DNA of 64,000 nt from Lachnospiraceae bacterium (GTDB lineage: Bacteria > Bacillota > Clostridia > Lachnospirales > Lachnospiraceae): the NCBI GenBank assembly GCA_015057445.1, contig SVEI01000001.1:124001-188000 (forward strand). Reading direction: 5' to 3'. Positions 27,938 through 37,950 of the stretch are shown here, piece by piece (the stretch's first letter is position 1; each line of letters opens with the position of its first letter). A program made the position numbers and the translations under genes. The notes beneath the pieces are model-generated. The model saw only the letters and a list, made by a program, of their open reading frames with translations. It did no database searches and was not told where the DNA came from.

Positions 27938-29167
27938 TTAAATATTGAAACTACTATCAACATAAGCTTTAATAAATATTCCATCCTCTCTATATTCTTC
28001 TGATAGCAAAGTACCTGACTTCCTAATTTTGTTAATAATTCCTGCATCATTATAGGAAATAAGTTTCTCAACATATTTTCTACATTTGTTAATCTCGTTC
28101 GCTAAAGTCTCCATCAACTTATCAAAACCAATTTCTTTTTTAGCTGCAATATTAACAATGGCATCTGCTTTAAAATCTTTTATAATTGGTAATTCTTCTA
28201 CCTTATCAATCTTATTTAATGCTGTAATAATAATCTTATTCTCAACTCCAAGACTATCTAAAGTTTCATATACTGTAATAATATGATTATCTGCCTGTGG
28301 ATTCGACACATCAACAACATGAAGAATTATATCTGCATACTTCGCTTCTTCAAGAGTTGATCTAAAAGCATTTATCAAATGATGTGGAAGCTTTCTTATA
28401 AAACCTACAGTATCTGTTATAATAATCTCCTGTCCATTTAAAAGTTTTAAATTACGAGATGTAGGATCAAGTGTAGCAAAAAGTTTATCCTCCTCTAAAA
28501 CACCTGCATCAGTCAAATGATTAAGAAGGGTTGATTTACCAGCATTTGTATAACCTACAATAGAAACAATAGGTAAATCACCTGCCATACGTTGCTTTCT
28601 CATAACATCTCTATGATTCTTCACATCTTCTAGTTCTCTTTGGAGCTGTGAAATTCTATCTCTTATTATACGTCTATCTATCTCAAGTTTTTTCTCTCCT
28701 GGTCCTCTAGTACCAATTCCACCACCAAGTCTTGAAAGTGAACTTCTCATGCCAATAAGTCTAGAAGATCTATATTTTAATTGTGCCAACTCTACTTGAA
28801 TCTTACCTTCTCTTGTAGTTGCTCTCCCAGCAAAGATATCTAAGATAACCATTGTTCTGTCCATTATCTTAGTATCAACAATTTCTTCAAGATTCTTAAG
28901 TTGCATTGGACTTAGTTCATCATCACATACAACACCGGTTGCATCTAATTCCTCAACCATCTCTTTCAATTCTATAGTTTTTCCCGAACCAATATATGTT
29001 GCTTTATCAACACCATCTTTCTTCTGTATTAATCTACCAACAACAGTTGCTCCAGCTGTTTTAACAAGTTCTTCTAACTCATCAAGATTAACTTCAACAT
29101 CTTCTCCATTGTCAAGATCTACACAAAATAATATTACTCTTTCTTCTAAATCCTTATTTTCAAACAT
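27938..29167 (-). CDS. hflX: Ribosome-associated GTPase HflX
   Basis: This 409-residue protein has the HflX N-terminal domain (NLDELEELVKTAGATVVGRLIQKKD, YIGSGKTIELKE), the glycine-rich linker RLGGGIGTRGPGEKKLEIDRR, and G domain motifs GYTNAGKST (G1), DTVGFIRKLPHHLINAF (G3) and NKID (G4). HflX binds the 50S subunit and splits stalled or hibernating ribosomes after stress. AAGAAGGTGA precedes the ATG. It lies in a run of RNA- and ribosome-related genes. Confidence 0.96.
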   Translation of the reverse strand: MFENKDLEERVILFCVDLDNGEDVEVNLDELEELVKTAGATVVGRLIQKKDGVDKATYIGSGKTIELKEMVEELDATGVVCDDELSPMQLKNLEEIVDTKIMDRTMVILDIFAGRATTREGKIQVELAQLKYRSSRLIGMRSSLSRLGGGIGTRGPGEKKLEIDRRIIRDRISQLQRELEDVKNHRDVMRKQRMAGDLPIVSIVGYTNAGKSTLLNHLTDAGVLEEDKLFATLDPTSRNLKLLNGQEIIITDTVGFIRKLPHHLINAFRSTLEEAKYADIILHVVDVSNPQADNHIITVYETLDSLGVENKIIITALNKIDKVEELPIIKDFKADAIVNIAAKKEIGFDKLMETLANEINKCRKYVEKLISYNDAGIINKIRKSGTLLSEEYREDGIFIKAYVDSSFNI

Positions 29168-29193
29168 ACAATCACCTTCTTAGTTGACATAAC

Positions 29194-29245
29194 AATATTA
29201 TGGTTGCTTAATTCGAGTTTATTTCGAACAAACAACCATAATATT
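29194..29245. terminator. Candidate terminator or hairpin between TPR gene and hflX
   Basis: A perfect 13-bp stem, AATATTATGGTTG with its complement, encloses a 26-nt region that contains a smaller TTCGA/TCGAA hairpin. There is no strong T-tract on the minus strand, so termination is only a possibility; the hairpin might instead affect hflX expression. Confidence 0.4.
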
Positions 29246-29286
29246 ATTATTTTCTTAATATACAATTATAGTTCCAAATATATTAT

Positions 29287-30198
29287 CTAATATTCCTCTA
29301 CATAATCTTCTGTAGGATCCTCACCAAATAAATTATAGATATCATTTAATGGTTCCTCTGATATATTCACTCTGGTGTCTAAGTATGCATATAAATCATC
29401 ACCATTAGTATCATCAGGATATAACGACTTATATTCCTTTGCTAAAGCAAATGCTTCATTAAACTGTCCAAGTTTTTCATAACAAACAACCTGAACATAT
29501 CTTAATTGTTTCTCATAGGTTTTATCTTCTTGAGAAAGTCCCTGATTAACATAAGCTACTGCTGTATTATAATCCTTCTGTTCAATATAGTACTGTGCAA
29601 ACTTATAGCATAGATACGCGTCCATACCAACTTCTCTACTGTAAATGTCGAAATACTCTTTCATCTTAGGATAATCATCTAGATTTTCAAAACATATAGC
29701 TGCATAAACAGCTAGTTCTGTGTATCCATTATTAACCGCATCAACAAATATACTATGTGAGCCAAAGTATTCTCCATTAGAGAATTTTATAAGACCATCA
29801 GTAATATACATCAAATATGATATATCATCTGCATTATAATTAGAACCTGAGTATTCATCTAAGATATAGCTATATGTATCGTACGCCTCCTGATACATTT
29901 CTAATCTCAAATACGAATCAGCCTTATAATAACAAATATCTACATTAAGCTTATCAGAAAACCATTGATTATAACCCAAAGCCTTATCAAAATGTTCTAT
30001 AGCAGTTTCATAATCTCCTTTATTAAAGCTATCAACGCCCTTATTCCTATATGCTTTCTTAGGTGTAAAAATATGGAAAACTCCAACAAATGTTATAATT
30101 ACTACTAATATAAACAAAGCAATATTAAGAATGTGTAATGCTCTTCTTATAGCTTTCTTTTTTCTCTTAATTCTCTTTTTTTCTTCTCTCGGTGTCAT
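29287..30198 (-). CDS. Membrane-anchored TPR protein
   Basis: This 303-residue protein has a highly basic N-terminus (EEKKRIKRKKKAIRRA), one membrane segment (about residues 22-42) and at least four tetratricopeptide-like repeats. Examples are AYRNKGVDSFNKGDYETAIEHFDKAL, CYYKADSYLRLEMYQEAYDTY and YIEQKDYNTAVAYVNQGL. TPR domains bind protein partners. The topology suggests an extracytoplasmic TPR domain. It lies just downstream of the M15 peptidase gene, so the two envelope proteins may act together; this is inference. Confidence 0.85.
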   Translation of the reverse strand: MTPREEKKRIKRKKKAIRRALHILNIALFILVVIITFVGVFHIFTPKKAYRNKGVDSFNKGDYETAIEHFDKALGYNQWFSDKLNVDICYYKADSYLRLEMYQEAYDTYSYILDEYSGSNYNADDISYLMYITDGLIKFSNGEYFGSHSIFVDAVNNGYTELAVYAAICFENLDDYPKMKEYFDIYSREVGMDAYLCYKFAQYYIEQKDYNTAVAYVNQGLSQEDKTYEKQLRYVQVVCYEKLGQFNEAFALAKEYKSLYPDDTNGDDLYAYLDTRVNISEEPLNDIYNLFGEDPTEDYVEEY

Positions 30199-30222
30199 AA
30201 TAAAACCAACCTTAAACGTATT

Positions 30223-31116
30223 TTATTGAACGAGCTGCATAAATTCTTCAAGAGATAAATTATTATCATGCATAAACGTAGCCGCTTCTTTACCAACATA
30301 TCTAAACTGCCACTGTTCATCACTAACGCCAGTTATACTTACTTTGTTAGCTGGGAATCTATTAATAAAACCATACTTGTGACAATTATTCATAAACCAT
30401 TGGTCTGTCTCTCTTGTAGACTTATAATCTGCTTCTCCTAAAACTGAAACATCAGTAATATCTATAGCAAGACCAGTCTCATGCTCACTACAGCCTGGCT
30501 TCTCTACAGATTTTCCAACCTGAGCCTGAGCTTCCTCTTCAAGCAATCCTGAATCAATATAGCTTTGAACTTCTGAATTATATAATTCTGTCTGGGTTGC
30601 CTCATCAATATAAGCATTAATTATATTGTACTCATAACCAGCCATATTACATGCATTAAGCATCTCAGAGAAATCATTAAATATTCTCTTGTCAATATCA
30701 AGACCACAGTTAAGTGTATGATGCTCGAAGGTATAATCTGCAGCCAAAGGATGTGCTTCATCAACTAAGAATATAAAATCTCTATTCCTGTTATATATAT
30801 CAATTGCTTCTTGCTCCATCGCTCTTTGAGCCACAATCTCCGGATCCTCTGTTGCATCCATTGGAGTTGCCTCTTCTGTGGTTGGTATATCTAAAGAACT
30901 CTTCTTTTTACCACCTAATGAGAAAATATTAGCAAACATAACAATAATCAGAATTAAAGCAATTAAAGCAAATATAGTATATATCAATATACTGTAGTCT
31001 CCCGCCTTTGTATGTTTAATAAGTTTTCTAATGTACTTTTTAATGGTTTTCCTAGCTTTCTTAAAAAGACGTATTGCCTTACGTTTGATTACTTGCCATA
31101 ATCCCTTGAAATCCAT
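30223..31116 (-). CDS. M15 family D,D-carboxypeptidase-like protein, altered zinc site
   Basis: This 297-residue protein has a basic N-terminus, a membrane segment (about residues 46-66 of the open frame) and a VanY/M15B-type peptidase domain. SEHETGLAID fits the SxHxxGxAxD motif that supplies two zinc ligands. The third ligand normally comes from an E-x-W-H motif near the end; here the sequence reads EQWQFRYVG, with Gln (codon CAG) in place of the histidine. Activity is therefore uncertain. The frame opens at 31131, but GGGGG precedes the ATG at 31116, which I prefer. It is followed closely by the TPR gene. Confidence 0.85.
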   Translation of the reverse strand: MDFKGLWQVIKRKAIRLFKKARKTIKKYIRKLIKHTKAGDYSILIYTIFALIALILIIVMFANIFSLGGKKKSSLDIPTTEEATPMDATEDPEIVAQRAMEQEAIDIYNRNRDFIFLVDEAHPLAADYTFEHHTLNCGLDIDKRIFNDFSEMLNACNMAGYEYNIINAYIDEATQTELYNSEVQSYIDSGLLEEEAQAQVGKSVEKPGCSEHETGLAIDITDVSVLGEADYKSTRETDQWFMNNCHKYGFINRFPANKVSITGVSDEQWQFRYVGKEAATFMHDNNLSLEEFMQLVQ

Positions 31117-31243
31117 GTTTTTAACCCCCATTCGTAAAAATATTTTTACCTAAAAATATACTCGTAAATTTATAAATCACAAATATATATAAAAATCATA
31201 CAGATACTAATAAATTAACATAATTCCACAAAAAATACAACGA

Positions 31244-33823
31244 TTAATCTAAGTTATATGTCTCTCTGAGTATTTTCTTTTCAGCTTCAACTTGTTTTTG
31301 AAAATCCAAAGAACTAATTACAGAACAATTGTTACCAAAAGTAAGCTGCCTAATTAAGCTATCAGATGTCACAACTACCATATTAAGCTTATCCTTATTA
31401 GAATTTGAATATCTTTCTATATAAGCATCGGCTGTCTCCCCTTCTTTAGTATGAATAACCTTTATATCATCTTTTATTTCTTCACTACCTGGATTATTCT
31501 TCACTTTATATCCATCAAAAACAAGAATAACATTCTTACCCACAATAGACTTAAATTCAGACAATATAGCAATTAATCTATCCTTTGCAGAGTCAATATT
31601 TACCTTTGACAATTCCTTCAAATCTTCCCAAGCAAATATAACATTATATCCATCTATTATATATACATTTTCTTTTGCTTTAGGGGCTGATTTAACCCGA
31701 CTATAGTCGAAATAATCTGCTTCTCTTTTTTTCTTAAAACCTTGTTTACCAGATTTAACATTAGCATTGTAGGTTTTTCCGAGAATTGCATCTATCTCAT
31801 CAGTACCAATAGTATAATCAAAGTTTTCCTTGGGATGTGCTACATTCATATTTATTGTTGTTTCATCAGTCTTATCAATAGAAAGATGCATATATTCTCT
31901 AACCTCATACCAAGGTACAACAAATCCAGCCCCATGAGCACAAAATACAGACGATGGTGGATTCTTAATATCTTCACAAGGATCATAGCCCTTTTCATCT
32001 ACAATTTCTTGCTGATTATGGCATATATCATACCCCCATAATCTTACTACGAGACTTCCTTTTCCTTTTGTATAAGCATTAACATTCACCTGATAATCTC
32101 TCATTGTAGCAACAGGACATCTACCACTTATAATAGTCATATCTCCCCTAATATCTGGAGGATTCATAGTACCATGCATATTTTCAATATCAAGCATAGC
32201 CTTTCCAATCATATCTGAAGGAATATATAATTCAAACTCATAATAAGGCTCAAGTAAAACTGATTCTGCATACATAAGACCATTTCTAATAGCTCTATAT
32301 GTAGCTTGTCTAAAATCCCCACCCTCTGTATGCTTTAAGTGAGCTTTACCATTTAATATAGTAATTTTAACATCAGTTAGGGCTGAACCTGTTAATACTC
32401 CTCTGTGAGTTCTCTCTAATATATGAGTTTTAACTAACCTTTGCCAGTTTTTGTCAAGAATATCTTCACTAAGATTACTATCTACTGTTATTCCAGACCC
32501 TCTTTGTCCTGGTTCTAACAACAAGTGTATCTCAGCATAATGTCTAAGAGGCTCAAAGTGACCAACTCCTATGGCATTACTTTGAATAGTTTCCTTATAT
32601 GTTATACTTCCTAATCCAAACTCTGGCGCAAATCCATATCTCTTATTTATTAACCCACTTAATACCTGTATTTGTACCTGTCCCATCAACTTTACCTTGA
32701 TTTCTTCTTTTTCTTCATTCCAAAGAAGAGCAAGTTCAGGTAGTTCTTCTTCTAGCTGCTTTAGCTTAGGATACATTTGTCTTCCACTTATTCCGTCAGG
32801 CATTATTATCTGATAACTTATAACTGGTTCTAAAAGCGTCATAGCTTTATCTAAGTTATTTCCAAGACAATCACCTGCAACTACCTGTTCAAGTCCTGTA
32901 ACCGCACATATATCACCTGGATATGCCACATCAACTACATCATATTTATCTCCGTTATAAATTCTTATTTGATTAACCTTTTCATCAACAATCTTATCTC
33001 TTACTTTAAGAGCTCCGCTAGTAACCTTAAGATGCACTAACCTTTCATTCTTGTCATCTCTAGTAATCTTATATACTTTACCTCCGAAACTATCATCGTT
33101 CCTAGACAAAATATCATTAGAAATGATATCAACAGAATATTTATCTAATCCGTCAATTAAAGTATCTACCCCTTCCAACTTAAGAGCAGAACCAAAATAA
33201 CATGGATAAACCTGTCTATGTCTAATAAGTTCTGTAACAACTTCTGTATCTAAAATGTTATTTTCTATAAATTCATCAAGAAAATCGCTATTAGATGTTA
33301 ATTCAGCATAAGACACCGCCATTTGTTCCATATCATCTGATTTAAAATCAACACCTGTAAAGTCAATGCAATTATTTCCCAATTCATTCCTAATATGTTC
33401 CATAAGCTCTTCCTTACGGTTATCTGGCTGATCCATTTTATTTACAAAAATAAATACAGGAATATTATATTGTCTAAGAAGTCTCCATAATGTTTTTGTA
33501 TGTCCTTGAACACCATCGCTAGCACTTATAACTAATATAGCATAATCTAAAACCTGTAAGGTTCTCTCCATTTCCGCTGAAAAATCAACATGACCAGGAG
33601 TATCAATCAACGTAAAATAAGCTGTATCCGTCTCAAACACAGCCTGTTTAGAAAATATGGTTATACCTCTGCTTCTTTCCATATCATCAGTATCTAAATA
33701 TGAATTTTTATTGTCTACTCTACCTAAGTTTTTAATTACTCCAGCACTATACAAAAGGGCTTCTGATAAAGTAGTTTTTCCTGCATCAACATGAGCAAGA
33801 ATACCAAGAACTAACTTCTTCAT
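31244..33823 (-). CDS. Tet(M)-like translation GTPase fused to a Rae1/YacP-type NYN ribonuclease domain
   Basis: This 859-residue protein joins two ribosomal A-site factors. Residues 1 to about 640 resemble Tet(M)/EF-G: AHVDAGKTT (G1, 10-18), RGITI, DTPGHVDFS (G3), NKMD (G4), then EF-G domains II-V. The domain IV tip reads LNGKAHLKHTEGGDFRQA instead of the SPVSTPADF loop of Tet(M). After a basic linker, residues 718-859 (31247-31672) align with B. subtilis Rae1 (YacP), which cuts mRNA in the ribosomal A site. Conserved there are IDGYN (Asp724), LVFD (Asp770), TKEGETAD (Asp799) and TSD (Asp821). Similar GTPases are often auto-annotated as tetracycline resistance proteins; the divergent tip and the fusion argue against assuming that. 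AGAGG precedes the ATG. Confidence 0.92.
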   Translation of the reverse strand: MKKLVLGILAHVDAGKTTLSEALLYSAGVIKNLGRVDNKNSYLDTDDMERSRGITIFSKQAVFETDTAYFTLIDTPGHVDFSAEMERTLQVLDYAILVISASDGVQGHTKTLWRLLRQYNIPVFIFVNKMDQPDNRKEELMEHIRNELGNNCIDFTGVDFKSDDMEQMAVSYAELTSNSDFLDEFIENNILDTEVVTELIRHRQVYPCYFGSALKLEGVDTLIDGLDKYSVDIISNDILSRNDDSFGGKVYKITRDDKNERLVHLKVTSGALKVRDKIVDEKVNQIRIYNGDKYDVVDVAYPGDICAVTGLEQVVAGDCLGNNLDKAMTLLEPVISYQIIMPDGISGRQMYPKLKQLEEELPELALLWNEEKEEIKVKLMGQVQIQVLSGLINKRYGFAPEFGLGSITYKETIQSNAIGVGHFEPLRHYAEIHLLLEPGQRGSGITVDSNLSEDILDKNWQRLVKTHILERTHRGVLTGSALTDVKITILNGKAHLKHTEGGDFRQATYRAIRNGLMYAESVLLEPYYEFELYIPSDMIGKAMLDIENMHGTMNPPDIRGDMTIISGRCPVATMRDYQVNVNAYTKGKGSLVVRLWGYDICHNQQEIVDEKGYDPCEDIKNPPSSVFCAHGAGFVVPWYEVREYMHLSIDKTDETTINMNVAHPKENFDYTIGTDEIDAILGKTYNANVKSGKQGFKKKREADYFDYSRVKSAPKAKENVYIIDGYNVIFAWEDLKELSKVNIDSAKDRLIAILSEFKSIVGKNVILVFDGYKVKNNPGSEEIKDDIKVIHTKEGETADAYIERYSNSNKDKLNMVVVTSDSLIRQLTFGNNCSVISSLDFQKQVEAEKKILRETYNLD

Positions 33824-33849
33824 ATGAACCTCTAATCAAATAATTAATA

Positions 33850-33886
33850 TAATAAGCCCATAATCAATATAATTATGGGCTTATTA
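33850..33886. terminator. Predicted terminator after purE
   Basis: A perfect 15-bp stem, TAATAAGCCCATAAT with its complement, has a 7-nt loop. It lies between purE and the Tet(M)-like gene, so the latter probably has its own promoter or depends on read-through. Confidence 0.65.
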
Positions 33887-33909
33887 ATCTCTTTAAATTA
33901 TAACATTAG

Positions 33910-34398
33910 CTAATTATACTTCGCAATTATCTCTTCATTAGCTTTCATAGCCTGAACTTCCATATCTTTTCTGTAAGATGTAAGCTTATCCTTAATTGAA
34001 TCATGCTTTATTGACATAATCTGTAAAGCGAGATATGCTGCGTTCTTTCCACCATTAATTGCAACTGTTGCAACAGGTATTCCTGGTGGCATCTGAACAA
34101 TAGAATAAAGTGCATCTACACCATCTAACACTGAACCAGAAATAGGTACTCCAATAACTGGAAGTACAGTCTGTGATGCTACAACACCAGGTAAGGCAGC
34201 AGCCATTCCTGCTCCAGCAATAATTACCTCTGTGCCATTAGAATTAGCCTCATCAATAAATGCAGAAAGACCTGCATGTGCTCTATGTGCAGACAAACAT
34301 CTAACATCAACTGCAACACCATAATCCTTTAAAATATCAATAGCAGGCTCAAGCTTCGGCAAATCACTTGTTGAGCCCATTATAATAGCTACTCTCAT
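33910..34398 (-). CDS. purE: N5-carboxyaminoimidazole ribonucleotide mutase PurE
   Basis: This 162-residue class I PurE moves the carboxyl group from N5-CAIR to CAIR in purine synthesis. GSTSDLPKLEPAIDILKDYGV, SAHRAH, IIAGAGMAAALPGVVASQT, PVIGVPI and QMPPGIPVATVAI are family motifs. The frame opens at 34419, but GGAGG precedes the ATG at 34398. It stands alone here without purK, purC or other pur genes, 21 nt downstream of a chemoreceptor gene. Confidence 0.96.
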   Translation of the reverse strand: MRVAIIMGSTSDLPKLEPAIDILKDYGVAVDVRCLSAHRAHAGLSAFIDEANSNGTEVIIAGAGMAAALPGVVASQTVLPVIGVPISGSVLDGVDALYSIVQMPPGIPVATVAINGGKNAAYLALQIMSIKHDSIKDKLTSYRKDMEVQAMKANEEIIAKYN

Positions 34399-34419
34399 TA
34401 CAAATCCTCCATGTACCAA

Positions 34420-36117
34420 TTAAAATTTAAATATAGACATACTATCTTCTAAGTCAGCGGCTATCTGACGAAGACCATTTGACTTGTCTGATATATCTTC
34501 TACAATAGCTGATACTTCAGTAGCTGAAGCTGATGTTTCTTCTGTACCTGCAGCATTCTCTTCAGCAATAGCTGTTAAGCTTTGAACTATATCTACAACT
34601 CCAACTCTAGCTTCATCAAGCTGTGCAGCTTTATCAGAAATTCTATCAATTGCTCTATTAGACTGTTCTACACCACTGATAATCTGAGTAAAAGCGTTAT
34701 CAGTCTGTTCTACATGATCACTCTGTAATCTTATAATCTCTTTAACATCATACATAGTTTCAACAGCTCTTTCAGAATCAACAAGAAGCTCTTGTATGAT
34801 AATCTCTATCTGCTGTGCAGAAATATTACTCTGCTCTGCAAGCTTTTGAATCTCAGCTGCAACAACAGCAAATCCCTTACCCTGTTCTCCAGCTCTTGCA
34901 GCCTCTATAGATGCATTAAGTGAAAGTAAGTTAGTTTCTTCAGCTATAGAAGTAATAAGCTTTGTTGCTTCACTAATCTTAAGGGCTGATTCATTGGTAG
35001 TATTGGTCTGTTCCGCAATAACATCAATATATTCACCAGCTCTTTTATTAACATCACTAAGCTCTTTCAATATATTCTTAGCAAAGGATGTTGATTCCTT
35101 CATATCTTCAGCATATTCACGAAGCTTAGCAATCTCATCGTTTGTTTCCTCAACCATATTACCCATGATAATAACATTCTCAGTAGCTGACTGAGTATCT
35201 TCTGCCTGAGATGAAGCACCTTGTGCAATATCATTTACAGCCTTTTCAACTTGCTCCATAGTTGTTGAAGTCTCTGCAGCATCTGTGTTAAGAGCGTCAG
35301 CTGCATACATTACATTATCACTCTTTTCCTTGATGACACTAACAACCTCTACGAGAGATAATCTAAGTCCATCTAAGGCTCTACTCATTATACCAGTCTC
35401 ATCCTTCTTGTTATTAAGCTTAGCTTGAATAGGATCCTCTGTAAAATCCATATTTGAAATCTTATCAACAACCTTAACAAGCTCAGTAATAGGCCTAATA
35501 AGTATCCACGCAACAATACCACCTATCAAACCAAAAACAATCATGGCTATAACGATAGCTCGCATTCCTCTTTTATTAAGATGATTAACAGCTTCATAAA
35601 GTTCTTCTTCATCAGCTGTAACTACCAAAATATACTCTTGTCCCTCTGGTACATACACACCAGCGTACTTCAAAGCACCTTTATATTCATATTCTACAGT
35701 ACCATTTTCAACTTTCTTACCAGCTGCAATATCAGCTACTATCTGGGTTACTACAGCATTCTCAACTGGTTGACCAACCTTTGCGAAATCAGGATGGTAA
35801 AGCATATTACCATCAGGACATACAACATACACGTAACTACTATCTACATCTTCCATTCCCACTTCATCTAACTCATGAGCAAGGAATTCATATGTAAGTA
35901 TTTCTTCAGCACTAGTAAGCATAATTTCTTCATCAATCATAGTACCGTACGCAAGAGATATATCGTCCATGTAATGATGATTAAGAAGTGTGACTTCATC
36001 TTTGATATTCGGTGAATACAACCACACCATCAGCACGCCAGTAAATAATATCATGGCCATCATGGCAATTATTAGATATACTCTCATTGATATTTTTTTA
36101 ATTTTTTTGTTCTCCAT
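34420..36117 (-). CDS. Methyl-accepting chemotaxis protein
   Basis: This 565-residue chemoreceptor has two membrane segments (about residues 10-30 and 186-208). They flank a single-Cache-type sensor domain with [23 protein letters not shown] and [20 protein letters not shown] domain follows, then a signalling domain with the hairpin tip [30 protein letters not shown]. The ligand is unknown. GGAGGAG precedes the ATG. No che genes are in the window. Confidence 0.95.
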   Translation of the reverse strand: MENKKIKKISMRVYLIIAMMAMILFTGVLMVWLYSPNIKDEVTLLNHHYMDDISLAYGTMIDEEIMLTSAEEILTYEFLAHELDEVGMEDVDSSYVYVVCPDGNMLYHPDFAKVGQPVENAVVTQIVADIAAGKKVENGTVEYEYKGALKYAGVYVPEGQEYILVVTADEEELYEAVNHLNKRGMRAIVIAMIVFGLIGGIVAWILIRPITELVKVVDKISNMDFTEDPIQAKLNNKKDETGIMSRALDGLRLSLVEVVSVIKEKSDNVMYAADALNTDAAETSTTMEQVEKAVNDIAQGASSQAEDTQSATENVIIMGNMVEETNDEIAKLREYAEDMKESTSFAKNILKELSDVNKRAGEYIDVIAEQTNTTNESALKISEATKLITSIAEETNLLSLNASIEAARAGEQGKGFAVVAAEIQKLAEQSNISAQQIEIIIQELLVDSERAVETMYDVKEIIRLQSDHVEQTDNAFTQIISGVEQSNRAIDRISDKAAQLDEARVGVVDIVQSLTAIAEENAAGTEETSASATEVSAIVEDISDKSNGLRQIAADLEDSMSIFKF

Positions 36118-36241
36118 TGGTGTCTCCTCCTTTGTACATTATACAAAAAATTTGTTATTATTTTATCAAATTTATGCATCTTTTACAAGAGTCTAATAGA
36201 TATTATGTAAATAAATTCATTGTAAAAAAATAATACAACTA

Positions 36242-37933
36242 TCAAGAAAAACTATCTTCTACACAAAGAGTTCCCCATCCAAGCAATATATTAGGAGAAT
36301 CTTTAAAAATAGGCAAAGTCTTTGCACCAGAAATAAGATAAGCCTTAACCTTTTCTCCATATAAAAATGGGTCATTTTTCATAACTATTCCATATTCCAT
36401 AAGCATAGCTGACGCTGCAGAAACAAAAGGTGTTGCAAATGATGTACCTGTTACCAAGCTATACCCTCCTCCTACTCGGGGTGCATCAATATTTACACCA
36501 GGCGCAACTACATCTGGTTTTATATTTCCATCAACTGTATAACCACGTCCCGAAAATGCCGCGTAAGACATATTATTAGAATCATATGCTCCTACTGTAA
36601 TAACACTTTCTGATGTGGATGGTATTGTAATTGTTGTACTTTCTGAAGGATTCAAAAAAAAGATATTAGTATTTGTACTACCTTCTACCGGCAACCAAAT
36701 ATCAACTCTGCCATCAATAATCTTTTGGGGAATTAATCTAATACTCCATACACCACTTTCAATAAAATCTTCCACAGGAATAATACTTATATAAGTTTCC
36801 TGTCTCGAATTTATAGGAGAAGGACCACTATTTAACACACGTATATCCATATTATTTATACTATATGACACAAGCTGCTCATAATCATTAAATGGTCCTA
36901 AAACTTCACCAGATGGCGTGAATAAAAATACATCTATTTGATCCTGAAAATTACTCCAGACTTGAATGTTAATGCTTCCTTCCCCCGACGGAATTTGAAA
37001 CTCTCGATTAAAAACTCTTTCATATTCCATATTTATCTGTACGTGTCTTCCCGCCAATGCGTCATTACCTGCTCCAACTACAAATGTTACCCTGGATAGT
37101 AAGGACACTGTATCAATATATCTTTCTAACACAGAATTTCCATTATGATCCCCGGAATTATTGCCATAGCTTAGGTTAATAACTAATGGAACATTGTTAT
37201 CAATAGAATATTTAACAGCAAAATCTATAGCCATCATAAGATTTGCGGTATTAACCTGTTCATTGTCGCCTGTAGCAAGTTTTACAATTAACAAATCTGC
37301 ATTAGGAGTACAGGCTGTTACTATTCCTGCAACTGCTGTACCATGACCGCTAGCATCTTTACTGTCAAATTCTTGTTTAGTATTAATTGCATCATTTATA
37401 TCATTATTATCAAAGTAAGTACCCATATTATACCCACTAGGTGGATTACCAGATAAACTCTGGTCCCACAGACCAACTATCTTGCTTTCAACCATATCAT
37501 TACCGCTTGTAACAACTGAAAAGTCTTCATGAAATATATCTATTCCAGAATCAATTATAGCAACGGTTACACCTGAGCCACGTAAACCCCTATTAAAATA
37601 TGGAACACTCATACAAGACTGGACAAAACCATTAATGGAAACTCTTTGCTGAACAAATAGCTTGGGCTTTTCTATGTATATAACTCTATTATCCATAGCA
37701 AAATCATTCACTACATCCTCACATACTAAAATAATAGCAAATCCACCTAACAACTCTGTATATACCGCATTATAATCCATTGCTAACTCTGATAAATTGC
37801 CAATGAATTTTATTATTAAACGCCAGCTATTAAATTCATTATCATATCCTGTGTTAAGTTCTAAGCTATTTTCTCTCAAAGGTTCTGGTGTATCCAGAGC
37901 AATATTAAGTTCTGTACCAATTTTAGAATTCAT
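36242..37933 (-). CDS. S8 family subtilisin-like protease (Csp-like)
   Basis: This 563-residue subtilase has the catalytic triad in AIIDSGIDIFHEDF (Asp), GHGTAVAGIV (His) and GTSFATPFVSAASAML (Ser). A beta-rich insertion of about 130 residues lies between the His and Ser regions. There is no evident signal peptide. Clostridial Csp germination proteases share this layout with an insert, and the gene faces the sporulation operon spoIIGA-sigE, so a spore role is plausible but unproven. The frame opens at a TTG at 37948; AAGGAG before the ATG at 37933 marks the start. Confidence 0.88.
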   Translation of the reverse strand: MNSKIGTELNIALDTPEPLRENSLELNTGYDNEFNSWRLIIKFIGNLSELAMDYNAVYTELLGGFAIILVCEDVVNDFAMDNRVIYIEKPKLFVQQRVSINGFVQSCMSVPYFNRGLRGSGVTVAIIDSGIDIFHEDFSVVTSGNDMVESKIVGLWDQSLSGNPPSGYNMGTYFDNNDINDAINTKQEFDSKDASGHGTAVAGIVTACTPNADLLIVKLATGDNEQVNTANLMMAIDFAVKYSIDNNVPLVINLSYGNNSGDHNGNSVLERYIDTVSLLSRVTFVVGAGNDALAGRHVQINMEYERVFNREFQIPSGEGSINIQVWSNFQDQIDVFLFTPSGEVLGPFNDYEQLVSYSINNMDIRVLNSGPSPINSRQETYISIIPVEDFIESGVWSIRLIPQKIIDGRVDIWLPVEGSTNTNIFFLNPSESTTITIPSTSESVITVGAYDSNNMSYAAFSGRGYTVDGNIKPDVVAPGVNIDAPRVGGGYSLVTGTSFATPFVSAASAMLMEYGIVMKNDPFLYGEKVKAYLISGAKTLPIFKDSPNILLGWGTLCVEDSFS

Positions 37934-37950
37934 GCAACACTCCTTCAAGC

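Noticed and set aside
32500-33800. Antisense frames within large AT-rich genes
   Set aside because: Plus-strand frames opposite minus-strand genes here and elsewhere lack ribosome binding sites and have atypical composition; the sense genes explain the sequence.
31244-33823. Annotation as a tetracycline resistance gene of the Tet(M)/Tet(W) group
   Set aside because: The domain IV tip lacks the SPVSTPADF-type loop that displaces the drug, and the protein has a C-terminal Rae1-like nuclease domain. Resistance cannot be claimed from the GTPase similarity.
36118-36180. TATAAT near the chemoreceptor start as its promoter
   Set aside because: It lies so close to the Shine-Dalgarno that transcription would start inside that site, and the best -35 match is 20 nt away.
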